A stretch of DNA of 40,804 bases from Coriobacteriales bacterium (GTDB taxonomy: Bacteria; Actinomycetota; Coriobacteriia; Coriobacteriales; Atopobiaceae), in the NCBI GenBank assembly GCA_030529625.1, contig JAUMWN010000014.1:1-40804 (forward strand), in the 5' to 3' direction. Within the stretch, counting starts at the first letter, position 1. Each line of letters starts with the position of its first letter. Shown in pieces: positions 8,237-15,684 of the stretch. The notes beneath the pieces are model-generated. The model was given only the letters and a program-made list of their open reading frames with translations. It was not told where the DNA came from and did not search any database. Both the position numbers and the translations under genes were made by a program.

Positions 8237-8313
8237 GGGACAGTCCCCTGTGCACGGGGGACTGTCCCCCCAGCACGGGAGGTGTGTCCCCCAAACGCGG
8301 GGGACAGTCCCCC
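8237..8313. repeat. Triple GGGACWGTCCC palindrome cluster (copy 2)
   Basis: Three complete cores lie in tandem between two co-directional genes: GGGACAGTCCCC at 8237, GGGGGACTGTCCCCC at 8256 and GGGGGACAGTCCCCC at 8299, plus a broken half-core near 8285. The centre base alternates (A, T, A), so neighbouring copies can be read as inverted. Several alternative hairpins are possible. The cluster separates the UbiA-HAD pair from the next gene. Confidence 0.85.
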
Positions 8314-8351
8314 ACGCACGGGTGAGGGACGAAGAGAACACGGAGTGCGAG

Positions 8352-9020
8352 ATGTGCGACATCCATGAGCGACGCGTGGTGCTGTTCGACTTTGACGGCA
8401 CGCTCGCCAACACCAAGGACGCGATCATCCAAACGGCCACGCGGGCGCTGCTGCGACACGGGATCGCCCGCGACGAGCTGGGCGACGTCTCGCGGCTCAT
8501 CGGTCCGCCGTTTCCCCAGGCCTTCTCGCAGGTGTATGGCCTGTCCGCGGAGGAGGCAGACGCCGTTACCAGCGACTACCGCAGCATGTATGCGACGCTT
8601 GGCCTGGAGGCGTGGCCGCTCTTTGACGGCATCGCGCAGCTGTTGCAGGACCTCAGGAGCCAGGGCAAAACGGTGTGCGTGGCCACCTCCAAGCTCCAGA
8701 GCGTCCTAGACCGGGCGCTTGCAGACGAGGGCATACGCGACGTGCTCCATCTTGCGCAGGGAAAGCCCTCCGACAAGCCGTTTACCAAGGAGCAGACCAT
8801 TGCCCTGGTGCTCGCTCATGCAGGCGCAACCGCCGACGAGGCGGTGATGGTGGGAGACCGGCACCACGACGTGGAGGGTGCTGCGGCCTGCGGCGTTCCC
8901 TGCGTAGGCGTGACCTATGGGGGAACGGGCGACTACGCGGAGCTCAGCGCAGCCGGGGCCTGCCGCGTGGTGGACACAGTTGGCCAGCTTGCCGAAGTTT
9001 TGTTGGGCAAAGGGAATTGA
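8352..9020 (+). CDS. HAD-IA phosphatase, phosphoglycolate phosphatase-like
   Basis: A 222-residue HAD hydrolase. Motif I is VVLFDFDGTLANTKDAI, motif II is VCVATSKLQSV, the motif III lysine is in GKPSDKPFTKEQ, and motif IV is VMVGDRHHDVEGA. This order and the helical cap match the Gph/PpaX/PhnX group. The ATG at 8352 is chosen because GGAG lies 6 nt upstream and the DFDGT motif then falls at residue 12, as usual. The open frame extends far upstream but only as a shadow of the previous gene. The HAD gene before it belongs to a different subclass, so the two are not tandem duplicates. Which phosphate ester it cleaves is not visible. Confidence 0.85.
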   Translation: MCDIHERRVVLFDFDGTLANTKDAIIQTATRALLRHGIARDELGDVSRLIGPPFPQAFSQVYGLSAEEADAVTSDYRSMYATLGLEAWPLFDGIAQLLQDLRSQGKTVCVATSKLQSVLDRALADEGIRDVLHLAQGKPSDKPFTKEQTIALVLAHAGATADEAVMVGDRHHDVEGAAACGVPCVGVTYGGTGDYAELSAAGACRVVDTVGQLAEVLLGKGN

Positions 9021-9095
9021 ACGGCGCATACTGGGGTACAACTATCAAAGCGCACAAGGCGCAAGGCATTGGCAGACCAAGAAAGGGGTCCAATC

Positions 9096-9485
9096 ATGGC
9101 AGGATTCGATTTGGGCGAGGGCGCTCGCAAAGTGTTTCTTGTTGGCGTAGGCGCCATTGCCGCAGGAGCCGAGAAGTCCCAGCAGATCATTGACGAGCTG
9201 GTCAAGAAGGGCGAGCTCACGGTGGAGCAGGGCAAGGTGCTCAACGAGGAGCTCACGCGCAAGGCCACCCAGGCGGCCAGCGACACGCAGGACGCATTTC
9301 TGCGCTCCCGCATGGCAAGCATGACGCCGGAGGAGCGCGAGGCCTACGTGCAAAAGGTAGCCGCCATGGCAACCGAGATCAACGAGCAGGCTACGACCGT
9401 GGAGTCTGAGGTCGAGGAGGTCGAGGAGACCCCCGAGGCCGACGCGGAGGCTACAGACGACGAGGCAGAGGCCACAGAGGAGTAA
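9096..9485 (+). CDS. Phasin-like small helical protein
   Basis: A 129-residue protein. Residues 1-35 form a hydrophobic amphipathic segment (LGEGARKVFLVGVGAIAAGA), followed by a long charged helix (SQQIIDELVKKGELTVEQGK) and a highly acidic, probably unstructured tail rich in E, D and A. This layout matches the small phasin/PhaI-like proteins of actinobacteria and firmicutes that coat lipid or polyester granules or associate with membranes. The ATG at 9096 has AAAGGGG 8 nt upstream. The UbiB-family kinase gene starts 9 nt after its stop, so the two are almost certainly co-translated. No PHA synthase is seen in the window, so a granule role is unsupported and a partner role for the UbiB protein is at least as likely. 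Confidence 0.65.
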   Translation: MAGFDLGEGARKVFLVGVGAIAAGAEKSQQIIDELVKKGELTVEQGKVLNEELTRKATQAASDTQDAFLRSRMASMTPEEREAYVQKVAAMATEINEQATTVESEVEEVEETPEADAEATDDEAEATEE

Positions 9486-9494
9486 CGAGGACGA

Positions 9495-11261
9495 GTGTCC
9501 AGCCAAGACGGGCAAAGGGACAACAGCACCGAGCAGCTGGCAGCAGAGATCGGCCTCGACGCCGAGGTCGATCGTCTGTATACCACTGACTTTGATGCTC
9601 AGCGAACGCGGGGGCGCGAGGAAACGATTGGGCTCATGGGCGGACGCCCTGGGAGCAGTCCGGACTACGCGCTCTCGCGACGGTCTCGCTATGCCCGCAT
9701 CTTGGAGATTATCTCCATCGTGCGCAAGTACGACATCCTGCATGGCCTCACCCCGCGCACGCTCAGAAGCCTGCTCGAGGAGTTGGGACCCACGTTCGTG
9801 AAGGCGGGACAGATTCTGTCCATGCGATCGGAGATCCTTCCCAAGTCGTTTTGCGACGAGCTCGCAAAGCTGCGCACCGAGGTCACTCCCATGTCGCTCG
9901 AGGTCGTGCTCGACACGCTGCGCGCGGAATACGACGTAGAGTTAGAGCAAATCTTTAGCGTGATCGAAGAGAAGCCACTGGGTTCTGCCTCGGTCGCCCA
10001 GGTGCATCGGGCCCGCCTGGTTACTGGCGAGCCCGTTGCCATAAAGGTCCAGCGACCCAACGTGCGCGCCGTGATGGCGCAGGACATACAGATCATGCGC
10101 TCCCTGGCCCGTCACGCCAAACGCGTTATGGGCAGCGACCAGGTGCTCGACGTCAAGTCGGTGGTCGAGGAGCTGTGGCAGTCGTTTAGGGAGGAGACCG
10201 ACTTTATAGTCGAGGCACGCGCCCTGGCGGAGTTCAGGCGCAACAACGCTGAGTGCGCATTTGTCACGTGCCCCAAGCCCTATCCCGGACTGTGCACCCG
10301 ACACGTGGTGGTGATGGAGTACATAGAGGGCACGCCCATCTCGCGCACCCACACGCTGGTTGAGGACGGCTACGACCTCAAGGAGATTGGCGTCAAGCTC
10401 GTGGACAACTATGCGAGCCAGATGCTCGATGACGGGTTCTTCCACGCCGACCCCCACCCCGGCAACGTTGTCATTTCCGACGGCAAAATCGTCTACCTGG
10501 ACCTGGGCCTCATGGGCAGGCTCTCGGCACACGACCGGCGCGCTCTTGCCGACATGGTGTTTGCCGTTGGCGACCTGGATACGCCGCGCCTCAAGGATGG
10601 CCTGCTGCGCTTCTCGGTGGCGACGGACGCCACAGTGGACCACGCCCAGCTCCTCTCGGACCTTGATGCCGTGGTGCAGGACTTTGGCACCGCCACGCTC
10701 GCCGACCTCGACCTCTCGCAGTTCCTCAACGCCATAATCACGCTGGCACGCCGCAGCGGCATAGAGCTGCCCGGGTCGGTCACCATGCTCGCACGCTCGC
10801 TGGTAACGCTTGAGGGAACGGTGGACGACTTGCTGGCCGACGAGAGCATCGTGCACATTATTGCCCTGCACATCGCGTCGGACATCTCCCCGCTCGACGA
10901 GGGACGACGCGAGGTGGAGCAATACACACGCGAGATGCGACTCGCGTCACACGGCCTGCTGCGCGCTGCGTCGCAGGCCCCCCTTGCCATGGACATGCTC
11001 ACGCGCGGTCAACTGCGGGTAAACATGGACATCCCCGGATCCAAGGACCCCATCGCCGACTTCTCCCACGCCTTCGACCGCCTCACCCTGGGCATCGTGA
11101 TCGCGGGACTGTTCATTGGCTCCTCGGTAATCTACTTTGCGGGCATGAAGCCCCTTCTGTTTGGCATCCCCATCATGGGATTCGTGGGCTTTGTGGTGGC
11201 CTTTATCCTGGGCGTGTGGCTGTTCCTGGACATCATGCGCGAGAGCCGCAGAGGCAGGTAG
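9495..11261 (+). CDS. UbiB/ABC1/AarF-family atypical kinase
   Basis: A 588-residue protein with the family's diagnostic pieces: the KxGQ motif (K103-A-G-Q106, in FVKAGQILSMRSEILP), the A-rich loop GSASVAQVH replacing the usual P-loop, VAIKVQRP with the ATP-binding lysine, HADPHPGNV from H317, and the DLG metal motif from D336. The C-terminus has two membrane helices after residue 530, as in UbiB/COQ8 proteins. Relatives are ATPases that help polyprenyl-lipid chemistry, best known in ubiquinone synthesis. In an organism probably lacking ubiquinone a broader lipid-handling role is likely. The GTG start at 9495 has GAGGACGA upstream and sits 9 nt after the phasin-like gene. Confidence 0.9.
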   Translation: MSSQDGQRDNSTEQLAAEIGLDAEVDRLYTTDFDAQRTRGREETIGLMGGRPGSSPDYALSRRSRYARILEIISIVRKYDILHGLTPRTLRSLLEELGPTFVKAGQILSMRSEILPKSFCDELAKLRTEVTPMSLEVVLDTLRAEYDVELEQIFSVIEEKPLGSASVAQVHRARLVTGEPVAIKVQRPNVRAVMAQDIQIMRSLARHAKRVMGSDQVLDVKSVVEELWQSFREETDFIVEARALAEFRRNNAECAFVTCPKPYPGLCTRHVVVMEYIEGTPISRTHTLVEDGYDLKEIGVKLVDNYASQMLDDGFFHADPHPGNVVISDGKIVYLDLGLMGRLSAHDRRALADMVFAVGDLDTPRLKDGLLRFSVATDATVDHAQLLSDLDAVVQDFGTATLADLDLSQFLNAIITLARRSGIELPGSVTMLARSLVTLEGTVDDLLADESIVHIIALHIASDISPLDEGRREVEQYTREMRLASHGLLRAASQAPLAMDMLTRGQLRVNMDIPGSKDPIADFSHAFDRLTLGIVIAGLFIGSSVIYFAGMKPLLFGIPIMGFVGFVVAFILGVWLFLDIMRESRRGR

Positions 11262-11262
11262 C

Positions 11263-11298
11263 CATCTGCACTGGGGGACAGTCCCACCAGCGCAGATG
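11263..11298. repeat. GGGGACAGTCCC palindrome with paired arms (copy 3)
   Basis: A hairpin with outer arms CATCTGC/GCGCAGATG and inner CTGG/CCAG around GGGACAGTCCC. It lies 2 nt after the stop of the UbiB gene and just before the end of the convergent GtrA gene, a position expected of a shared terminator. The outer arm sequence differs from those of other copies, yet it pairs. Confidence 0.8.
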
Positions 11299-11307
11299 AG
11301 ACGTGCG

Positions 11308-11712
11308 TCACTCGCCGTCGCCGGCGTCCAGCCACTTCTTTCGGCTCACGAAGTTCCATACCATAACGACTGCAGTCGCAAACACCTTTACCGCTGTCAC
11401 CGCAAGCGCGCTGATGCCCAAAAGCGCCACACCGGCCCACATGATGAGCTCATTGATGCCAAGACCAACGGCCGAGAGGACCAGGAAGATCACGAACTCC
11501 CGTGTCCTTGACATGTCGTCGCGATGTGTGAACACAAAGCGCATGGACGCAAGATAGTTAAAGGTGAGCGACACGATAAACGAGATGGCCGCCGAGGGCA
11601 CCGGATTCATGCCAATCACCTGCGAGAGCAACATGAGAAGGCCGTAGTCTATGCCAAAGGCAATAAAGCCCACCACGCCAAACTTGAGTATTTGCTCTAT
11701 GAGCTTTCGCAT
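11308..11712 (-). CDS. GtrA-family membrane protein
   Basis: A 134-residue protein with four hydrophobic helices. The N-terminus MRKLIEQILKFGVVGFIAFG leads into helix 1 and IDYGLLMLL. SFIVSLTFNYLASMRFVF (helix 2 and a basic loop) and the ending VMVWNFVSRKKWL are typical of GtrA. Members are thought to flip polyprenyl-phospho-sugars across the membrane or assist glycosylation of wall polymers. That fits the UbiA and GT-C genes a few kilobases upstream. The ATG at 11712 is preferred because GAGGGGAG lies 7 nt upstream; the frame extends to 11772 without a ribosome site. Confidence 0.9.
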   Translation of the reverse strand: MRKLIEQILKFGVVGFIAFGIDYGLLMLLSQVIGMNPVPSAAISFIVSLTFNYLASMRFVFTHRDDMSRTREFVIFLVLSAVGLGINELIMWAGVALLGISALAVTAVKVFATAVVMVWNFVSRKKWLDAGDGE

Positions 11713-11738
11713 TGCAAACTCCCCTCGCAACAGTCCTA

Positions 11739-11755
11739 GTGGCACATTGTGCCAC
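11739..11755. promoter_or_regulatory. 17-bp palindrome upstream of the GtrA gene
   Basis: GTGGCACA, a centre T, then TGTGCCAC forms a perfect palindrome 27 bp upstream of the GtrA start codon. This is a typical place and size for a repressor site or an mRNA hairpin. No regulator is assigned. The rest of the 200-bp gap (11713-11915) shows no other feature I can support. Confidence 0.4.
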
Positions 11756-11915
11756 AACACAAGGCGACCCACGGCGCTTTATAGACGTTCTACAGATTGG
11801 CCCGAAGGAAGGACTGATTGGGTAGAGCAACGAGAGACTATAACTGCCTCAAGTTCGTTGGCGAGAACAGGACCGTAACCTCAAGTAGACGGGCAACTGA
11901 CTCTTCGCTCATGCC

Positions 11916-12248
11916 CTATTCCCCAGGAGCATCGACAGGCAGAGCAATACCCAAGGCCAGATGCCTCCAATCAGACGAGATATAGTAAAGCCTGAGCAGG
12001 ATGACCTCCCCAGCCTCTTTGTCTTCGTAATAGATTGCAACGAACGCGCCCAGCTTGCGCCATCTCAGCTCCGTGTCACCGACAAGCGCGCCATACCCAG
12101 GAAACACCGCCACCAAGTGACAGAACTCATCGAACGAGGAGAGGAACCGGGAGGCGCTTCTCTCACCCGCCCGTTGCAGGTAGTACGCCGCCGCATTTTC
12201 GAGGTCCCGAGAGAAGAGGTCGGTAGCCCTCACGCCAAGCTCACGCAA
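11916..12248 (-). CDS. RelE/ParE-family toxin of a type II toxin-antitoxin pair
   Basis: A 110-residue protein with the compact RelE/ParE pattern. An N-terminal helical half (DLFSRDLENAAAYYLQRAGE, then RFLSSFDEFCHLVAVFPGYG) is followed by a strand-rich half (LRWRKLGAFVAIYYEDKEA, then VILLRLYYISSDWRHL). The C-terminal basic/aromatic residues are where mRNA-cleaving relatives carry their active site, although no canonical triad can be assigned. The start is probably the TTG at 12248, inside the end of the antitoxin gene, because GGAAGAGG lies about 7 nt before it; a GTG at 12233 is the alternative. The overlap with the antitoxin implies coupled translation. It may inhibit translation or gyrase. 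Confidence 0.7.
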   Translation of the reverse strand: MRELGVRATDLFSRDLENAAAYYLQRAGERSASRFLSSFDEFCHLVAVFPGYGALVGDTELRWRKLGAFVAIYYEDKEAGEVILLRLYYISSDWRHLALGIALPVDAPGE

Positions 12249-12522
12249 TGCCGAGCCTCTTCCTGATGTCCTCGGAGACTTCTGCCGCATCCCTGAGACT
12301 GCCGCTGCGCACGTCGCGCATGGCCAGCTCAATCCCCCGCCAGAATTCGTCCTCGGAGGCGACCTCGTTGGGTAGCACCGGCTCGGCAGTGAGTATTGCC
12401 CGCGTTCCGTCCAGCGTCCAGTAGACACGGGAATCCGCATCGATGCCCAAGGAGGTGCGAATCTCCTTGGGGACGGTGGTCTGACCACCGCTCGTCATCT
12501 TTGTGCTCATAAGCGTTGGCAT
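12241..12522 (-). CDS. AbrB/MazE-type antitoxin
   Basis: A 93-residue protein. Its N-terminal half is a SpoVT/AbrB swapped-hairpin DNA-binding domain: TKMTSGGQTTVPKEIRTSLG and then IDADSRVYWTLDG. The QxTVPKEIR box is the family signature. The C-terminal half (about residues 50-93) is acidic and helical and would wrap the toxin. The ATG at 12522 has a perfect AGGAGG 5 nt upstream. It precedes and overlaps the RelE/ParE-like toxin gene by 8 nt, which is the usual antitoxin-first order. AbrB antitoxins more often accompany PIN or MazF toxins, so the RelE-like partner makes this a mixed pair. It probably represses its own promoter through its AbrB domain. Confidence 0.8.
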   Translation of the reverse strand: MPTLMSTKMTSGGQTTVPKEIRTSLGIDADSRVYWTLDGTRAILTAEPVLPNEVASEDEFWRGIELAMRDVRSGSLRDAAEVSEDIRKRLGIA

Positions 12523-12532
12523 AGCAACCTCC

Positions 12533-12555
12533 TGATTTCATTGGAATCAATAGTA
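12533..12555 (-). promoter_or_regulatory. Promoter -10 and operator candidate of the toxin-antitoxin operon
   Basis: On the minus strand TACTAT (12555-12550), preceded by TGA, resembles an extended -10 box. Directly downstream lies an interrupted palindrome, TGATT...AATCA (12549-12533), which would cover the transcription start and abuts the AGGAGG of the antitoxin. This is where an autorepressing antitoxin would bind. No -35 is evident. Confidence 0.4.
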
Positions 12556-12677
12556 TCACGAAACGGGCCGCCATCTCACTGCCCATGGTTTTCTCCGTCC
12601 ATTTTGTGCACACGGCCGCTCGTGTCGTAGTATTATCTGTTCATCGAAGCAAAAACGTCACACCCACGGAGCACTCC

Positions 12678-13988
12678 ATGCGGCAGACCGCAACACCCAG
12701 AGACACGGCAAAGCATCCGCTCAAGCCAAACCGACGCCCCCCGCGCACGCAGCGCCAGAGGTGGTACTTGGTTATGAGCACCTCCATCCTTGCCGCCATC
12801 GTGGTGCTTGGTGCCCTGCTGTACTGGATCAACCGACCCGTGAGCATTACGGTAAACGGGAAGCAGACACACGTGCGCATTGGCTCGACCGCCACGGAGG
12901 TCTTTGAGGACAAGCACGTGCAAACGACACCCGGCGACGTGGTGTCGGTAAACGACCGCGTGCTTCGTGCGGGAGAGGGACATGCGTTCTCCCTCAAGGT
13001 AAACGACCAGGAGCTCTCTCCCCAGGACGGCGAGGCCTACTGCGTGCAGGGCGACGAGCAGTTGGAGTTCTCTGACGGCGCTAACGTTGTGGAGGACTAC
13101 GAGACCACCACCGAGCCCATCCTGCCCGAGCTGGCATTCTACGGCACGGGCACCACGGTGTCCTACATCTCGCAATGGGGACGCTCCGGCACGCTCGAGC
13201 ACCGCACGGGCAAGGAGTCGGGCGAGCAGACGCAGGTCGTTGCCGAGGAGCCCGTTCCCTGCATCGTAACGCGCACCGACCTTTTGCTCGACGAGGACCA
13301 CCCGTACGTGGCCCTCACCTTCGACGACGGCCCGGCCGACCCCTACACCGAGCAGTACCTGGACATACTGGCCGAGCACGGCGCCCGGGCCACCTTCTTC
13401 TGCCTGGGCGACAGCGTGGAGCAGTACCCCGAGCTTGCGCAGCGCGTGGTGGGGGCCGGCCACCAGCTGGCCAACCACACCATGGCCCACAACCAGCTCA
13501 CCTCGGTCCCCGACGCCACGGTGCGAGACGAGATCGAGCGGTCGGCGGCCGTAATCGAGGGCGCCTGCGGCGTGGCCACCACGCACCTGAGGCCGCCCTA
13601 CGGCGACTTCACCGAGCGCAGCTGGCTGGCCTCGGGCGGCACCATCACGGCCGCCGTGCGCTGGAGCGGCGACTCCCAGGACTGGCGGCTGCCCGGCGCC
13701 GACGCCATCGTGGAGAACCTGCTCGCGGGCGTGAGGCCCGGCTCCATCCTGCTCATGCACGACGGGGGCGGGGACCGCTCCCAGGACGTGGAGGCGCTGC
13801 CCAAGGTGATCGAGCGCCTCCAGGAGGACGGCTACGAGCTGGTGACGGTGTCGGAGCTGCTGCGCGCCGCGGGCGACATCCCCGAGGAGGTGTGCTCGGG
13901 CACCGGGACCATGCCCGAGGGCGCCGTGTGGCCCGAGCAGATCGCGCCGGATGGCTACCTCGACACCTACCTCGAGCAACACCAATAA
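12678..13988 (+). CDS. Membrane-anchored polysaccharide deacetylase (NodB domain), copy 1
   Basis: A 436-residue protein with a short basic cytoplasmic N-terminus, one membrane helix (about residues 31-50), and a DUF348/G5-like beta region (ITVNGKQTHVRIGSTATEVF and onward, residues 55-190). A C-terminal NodB deacetylase domain follows. Its motifs are complete: TFDDGP with D216/D217, the zinc histidines H267 and H271 in HTMAH, R305 in RPPYG, and H361 in LLMHDG. It should act outside the cell on peptidoglycan or another GlcNAc-containing polymer, often to give lysozyme resistance. The ATG at 12678 has GGAG 7 nt upstream. The catalytic part (13286-13951) is identical in DNA to that of the next gene, while the N-terminal parts are clearly diverged, which points to gene conversion. 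Confidence 0.9.
   Translation: MRQTATPRDTAKHPLKPNRRPPRTQRQRWYLVMSTSILAAIVVLGALLYWINRPVSITVNGKQTHVRIGSTATEVFEDKHVQTTPGDVVSVNDRVLRAGEGHAFSLKVNDQELSPQDGEAYCVQGDEQLEFSDGANVVEDYETTTEPILPELAFYGTGTTVSYISQWGRSGTLEHRTGKESGEQTQVVAEEPVPCIVTRTDLLLDEDHPYVALTFDDGPADPYTEQYLDILAEHGARATFFCLGDSVEQYPELAQRVVGAGHQLANHTMAHNQLTSVPDATVRDEIERSAAVIEGACGVATTHLRPPYGDFTERSWLASGGTITAAVRWSGDSQDWRLPGADAIVENLLAGVRPGSILLMHDGGGDRSQDVEALPKVIERLQEDGYELVTVSELLRAAGDIPEEVCSGTGTMPEGAVWPEQIAPDGYLDTYLEQHQ
13286..13951 (+). repeat. 666-bp direct repeat, first copy (NodB catalytic domain)
   Basis: By eye this block matches 14981-15646 base for base, at a fixed offset of 1695 bp. Flanking sequence diverges at once on both sides. It covers 222 codons from LDEDHPYVALTFDDG to the residues just before the C-terminus. 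Third positions are almost all G or C, more so than in the flanks. Confidence 0.9.
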
Positions 13989-14081
13989 ACCGCCCGATTG
14001 CATGCGGTTTGCGCACGACGCGACTTCCCAACCGTCAATTGGGCATAATACGTATATCCAGGCTTTGAGGAGCAAACACCC

Positions 14082-15680
14082 ATGACCGACACGCAACACG
14101 ACGAAGAGCCCACGGCATCGCACGAGGACAGCCAGTCGTACAACCCATACGAGGCGGCCGACCCCATCCCGGTCCACGGCTACCCCCGCTCGGCGGACAC
14201 GCCAAAGCAAAAGCCTGGCTTTAGCGCGCCGCGCAGGAGCCGGACCATCCAGTCCGCCCGCGACGCGGTCTATGGCGGCCAGCAGGCGTTAGGCCATGTG
14301 GACGAGACGGGCGGAGCGTCCTCCCCCATTCGAGGCGACCAGGAGGGCCCCTACGCGCAGCGCCCCAAACCCCAGCGGGCCACGCTCGTGGGTACGGACA
14401 CGTCCCTGCCCAAGCTGGACGACTCAGGCAACTCACACAAGCGCAGGTTCCCCATCAAGCCATTTCCTGCCATCCCCATAGCAATCCTGGTGCTGGTGGT
14501 TGTCCTGGTAATTGCACGGTGGCCCAAACAGTCCGTCGCCGTGACCATTAACGGTAAGTCCGCTGAGGTGCCGGTGGGCTCCACGCTCAAGGAGGTCATG
14601 GACAACCAGGGCATCGTGGTAAATCCCGGCGACTACGTAACCGTCTCGGGCAACCTCATCATCGCCCACAACGGCTATGCGTTCTCCGCACAGCTCAACG
14701 GAAAGGACCTCTCGCAGGACGAGATTGACGCGTACCACGTGCAGGGCAGCGAGTCCATCACCTTCTCCGACGGCAAGGACCGCCTGGAGGACTGCGACAT
14801 CGTTACCGAGACCATCGAGCCCTACCTGAGGATGGAGGGCAACGGCTACGACATACAGTACGTCTCGCAATGGGCACAGGAGGGCACGCTCGAGCACCGC
14901 GAAGGCCGCATCTCGGGCGAGAAGGCCGACGTTGTGACCAAGGAGGCGCAGGACTGCATTGTCACCTGCCGCAGAATCGAGCTCGACGAGGACCACCCGT
15001 ACGTGGCCCTCACCTTCGACGACGGCCCGGCCGACCCCTACACCGAGCAGTACCTGGACATACTGGCCGAGCACGGCGCCCGGGCCACCTTCTTCTGCCT
15101 GGGCGACAGCGTGGAGCAGTACCCCGAGCTTGCGCAGCGCGTGGTGGGGGCCGGCCACCAGCTGGCCAACCACACCATGGCCCACAACCAGCTCACCTCG
15201 GTCCCCGACGCCACGGTGCGAGACGAGATCGAGCGGTCGGCGGCCGTAATCGAGGGCGCCTGCGGCGTGGCCACCACGCACCTGAGGCCGCCCTACGGCG
15301 ACTTCACCGAGCGCAGCTGGCTGGCCTCGGGCGGCACCATCACGGCCGCCGTGCGCTGGAGCGGCGACTCCCAGGACTGGCGGCTGCCCGGCGCCGACGC
15401 CATCGTGGAGAACCTGCTCGCGGGCGTGAGGCCCGGCTCCATCCTGCTCATGCACGACGGGGGCGGGGACCGCTCCCAGGACGTGGAGGCGCTGCCCAAG
15501 GTGATCGAGCGCCTCCAGGAGGACGGCTACGAGCTGGTGACGGTGTCGGAGCTGCTGCGCGCCGCGGGCGACATCCCCGAGGAGGTGTGCTCGGGCACCG
15601 GGACCATGCCCGAGGGCGCCGTGTGGCCCGAGCAGATCGCGCCGGAGGACATCGCGGCATCGGGAGGGACGATAGGCTGA
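14082..15680 (+). CDS. Membrane-anchored polysaccharide deacetylase (NodB domain), copy 2
   Basis: A 532-residue paralogue of the preceding gene. Its cytoplasmic N-terminus is much longer (about 125 residues, polar, low complexity, probably disordered). One membrane helix (about 128-146) is followed by the same DUF348/G5-like region (VTINGKSAEVPVGSTLKEVM and onward) and a NodB domain with complete motifs: D313/D314, H364/H368, R402 and H458. Outside the NodB block the two proteins are only moderately similar, so the duplication is old, but the catalytic block is identical. The long intracellular tail could bind or be modified by cytoplasmic division or signalling proteins, which is speculation. 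It starts 94 nt after copy 1 and is followed 4 nt later by the TPR-like gene, so at least the last two are co-transcribed. Confidence 0.9.
   Translation: MTDTQHDEEPTASHEDSQSYNPYEAADPIPVHGYPRSADTPKQKPGFSAPRRSRTIQSARDAVYGGQQALGHVDETGGASSPIRGDQEGPYAQRPKPQRATLVGTDTSLPKLDDSGNSHKRRFPIKPFPAIPIAILVLVVVLVIARWPKQSVAVTINGKSAEVPVGSTLKEVMDNQGIVVNPGDYVTVSGNLIIAHNGYAFSAQLNGKDLSQDEIDAYHVQGSESITFSDGKDRLEDCDIVTETIEPYLRMEGNGYDIQYVSQWAQEGTLEHREGRISGEKADVVTKEAQDCIVTCRRIELDEDHPYVALTFDDGPADPYTEQYLDILAEHGARATFFCLGDSVEQYPELAQRVVGAGHQLANHTMAHNQLTSVPDATVRDEIERSAAVIEGACGVATTHLRPPYGDFTERSWLASGGTITAAVRWSGDSQDWRLPGADAIVENLLAGVRPGSILLMHDGGGDRSQDVEALPKVIERLQEDGYELVTVSELLRAAGDIPEEVCSGTGTMPEGAVWPEQIAPEDIAASGGTIG
14981..15646 (+). 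repeat. 666-bp direct repeat, second copy (NodB catalytic domain)
   Basis: This block is identical to 13286-13951. No silent difference was found when the two copies were read side by side, although the upstream halves of the same genes differ widely. Such a sharp mosaic is a mark of recent gene conversion or segmental replacement, not of shared ancestry alone. Confidence 0.9.
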
Positions 15681-15684
15681 CCGT

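Noticed and set aside
8237..8313. Possible CRISPR array in the tandem repeats
   Set aside because: The repeats are short palindromes with irregular spacing and no unique spacers of constant length; no cas genes are present.
7881..8351. Upstream extension of the HAD gene at 8352
   Set aside because: It overlaps the complete HAD-IB gene in another frame and runs through the triple repeat; GGAG before 8352 marks the true start.
12633..14210. Long minus-strand open frame across the first deacetylase
   Set aside because: The same antisense shadow effect; its product repeats the shadow of the identical NodB block and has no family features.
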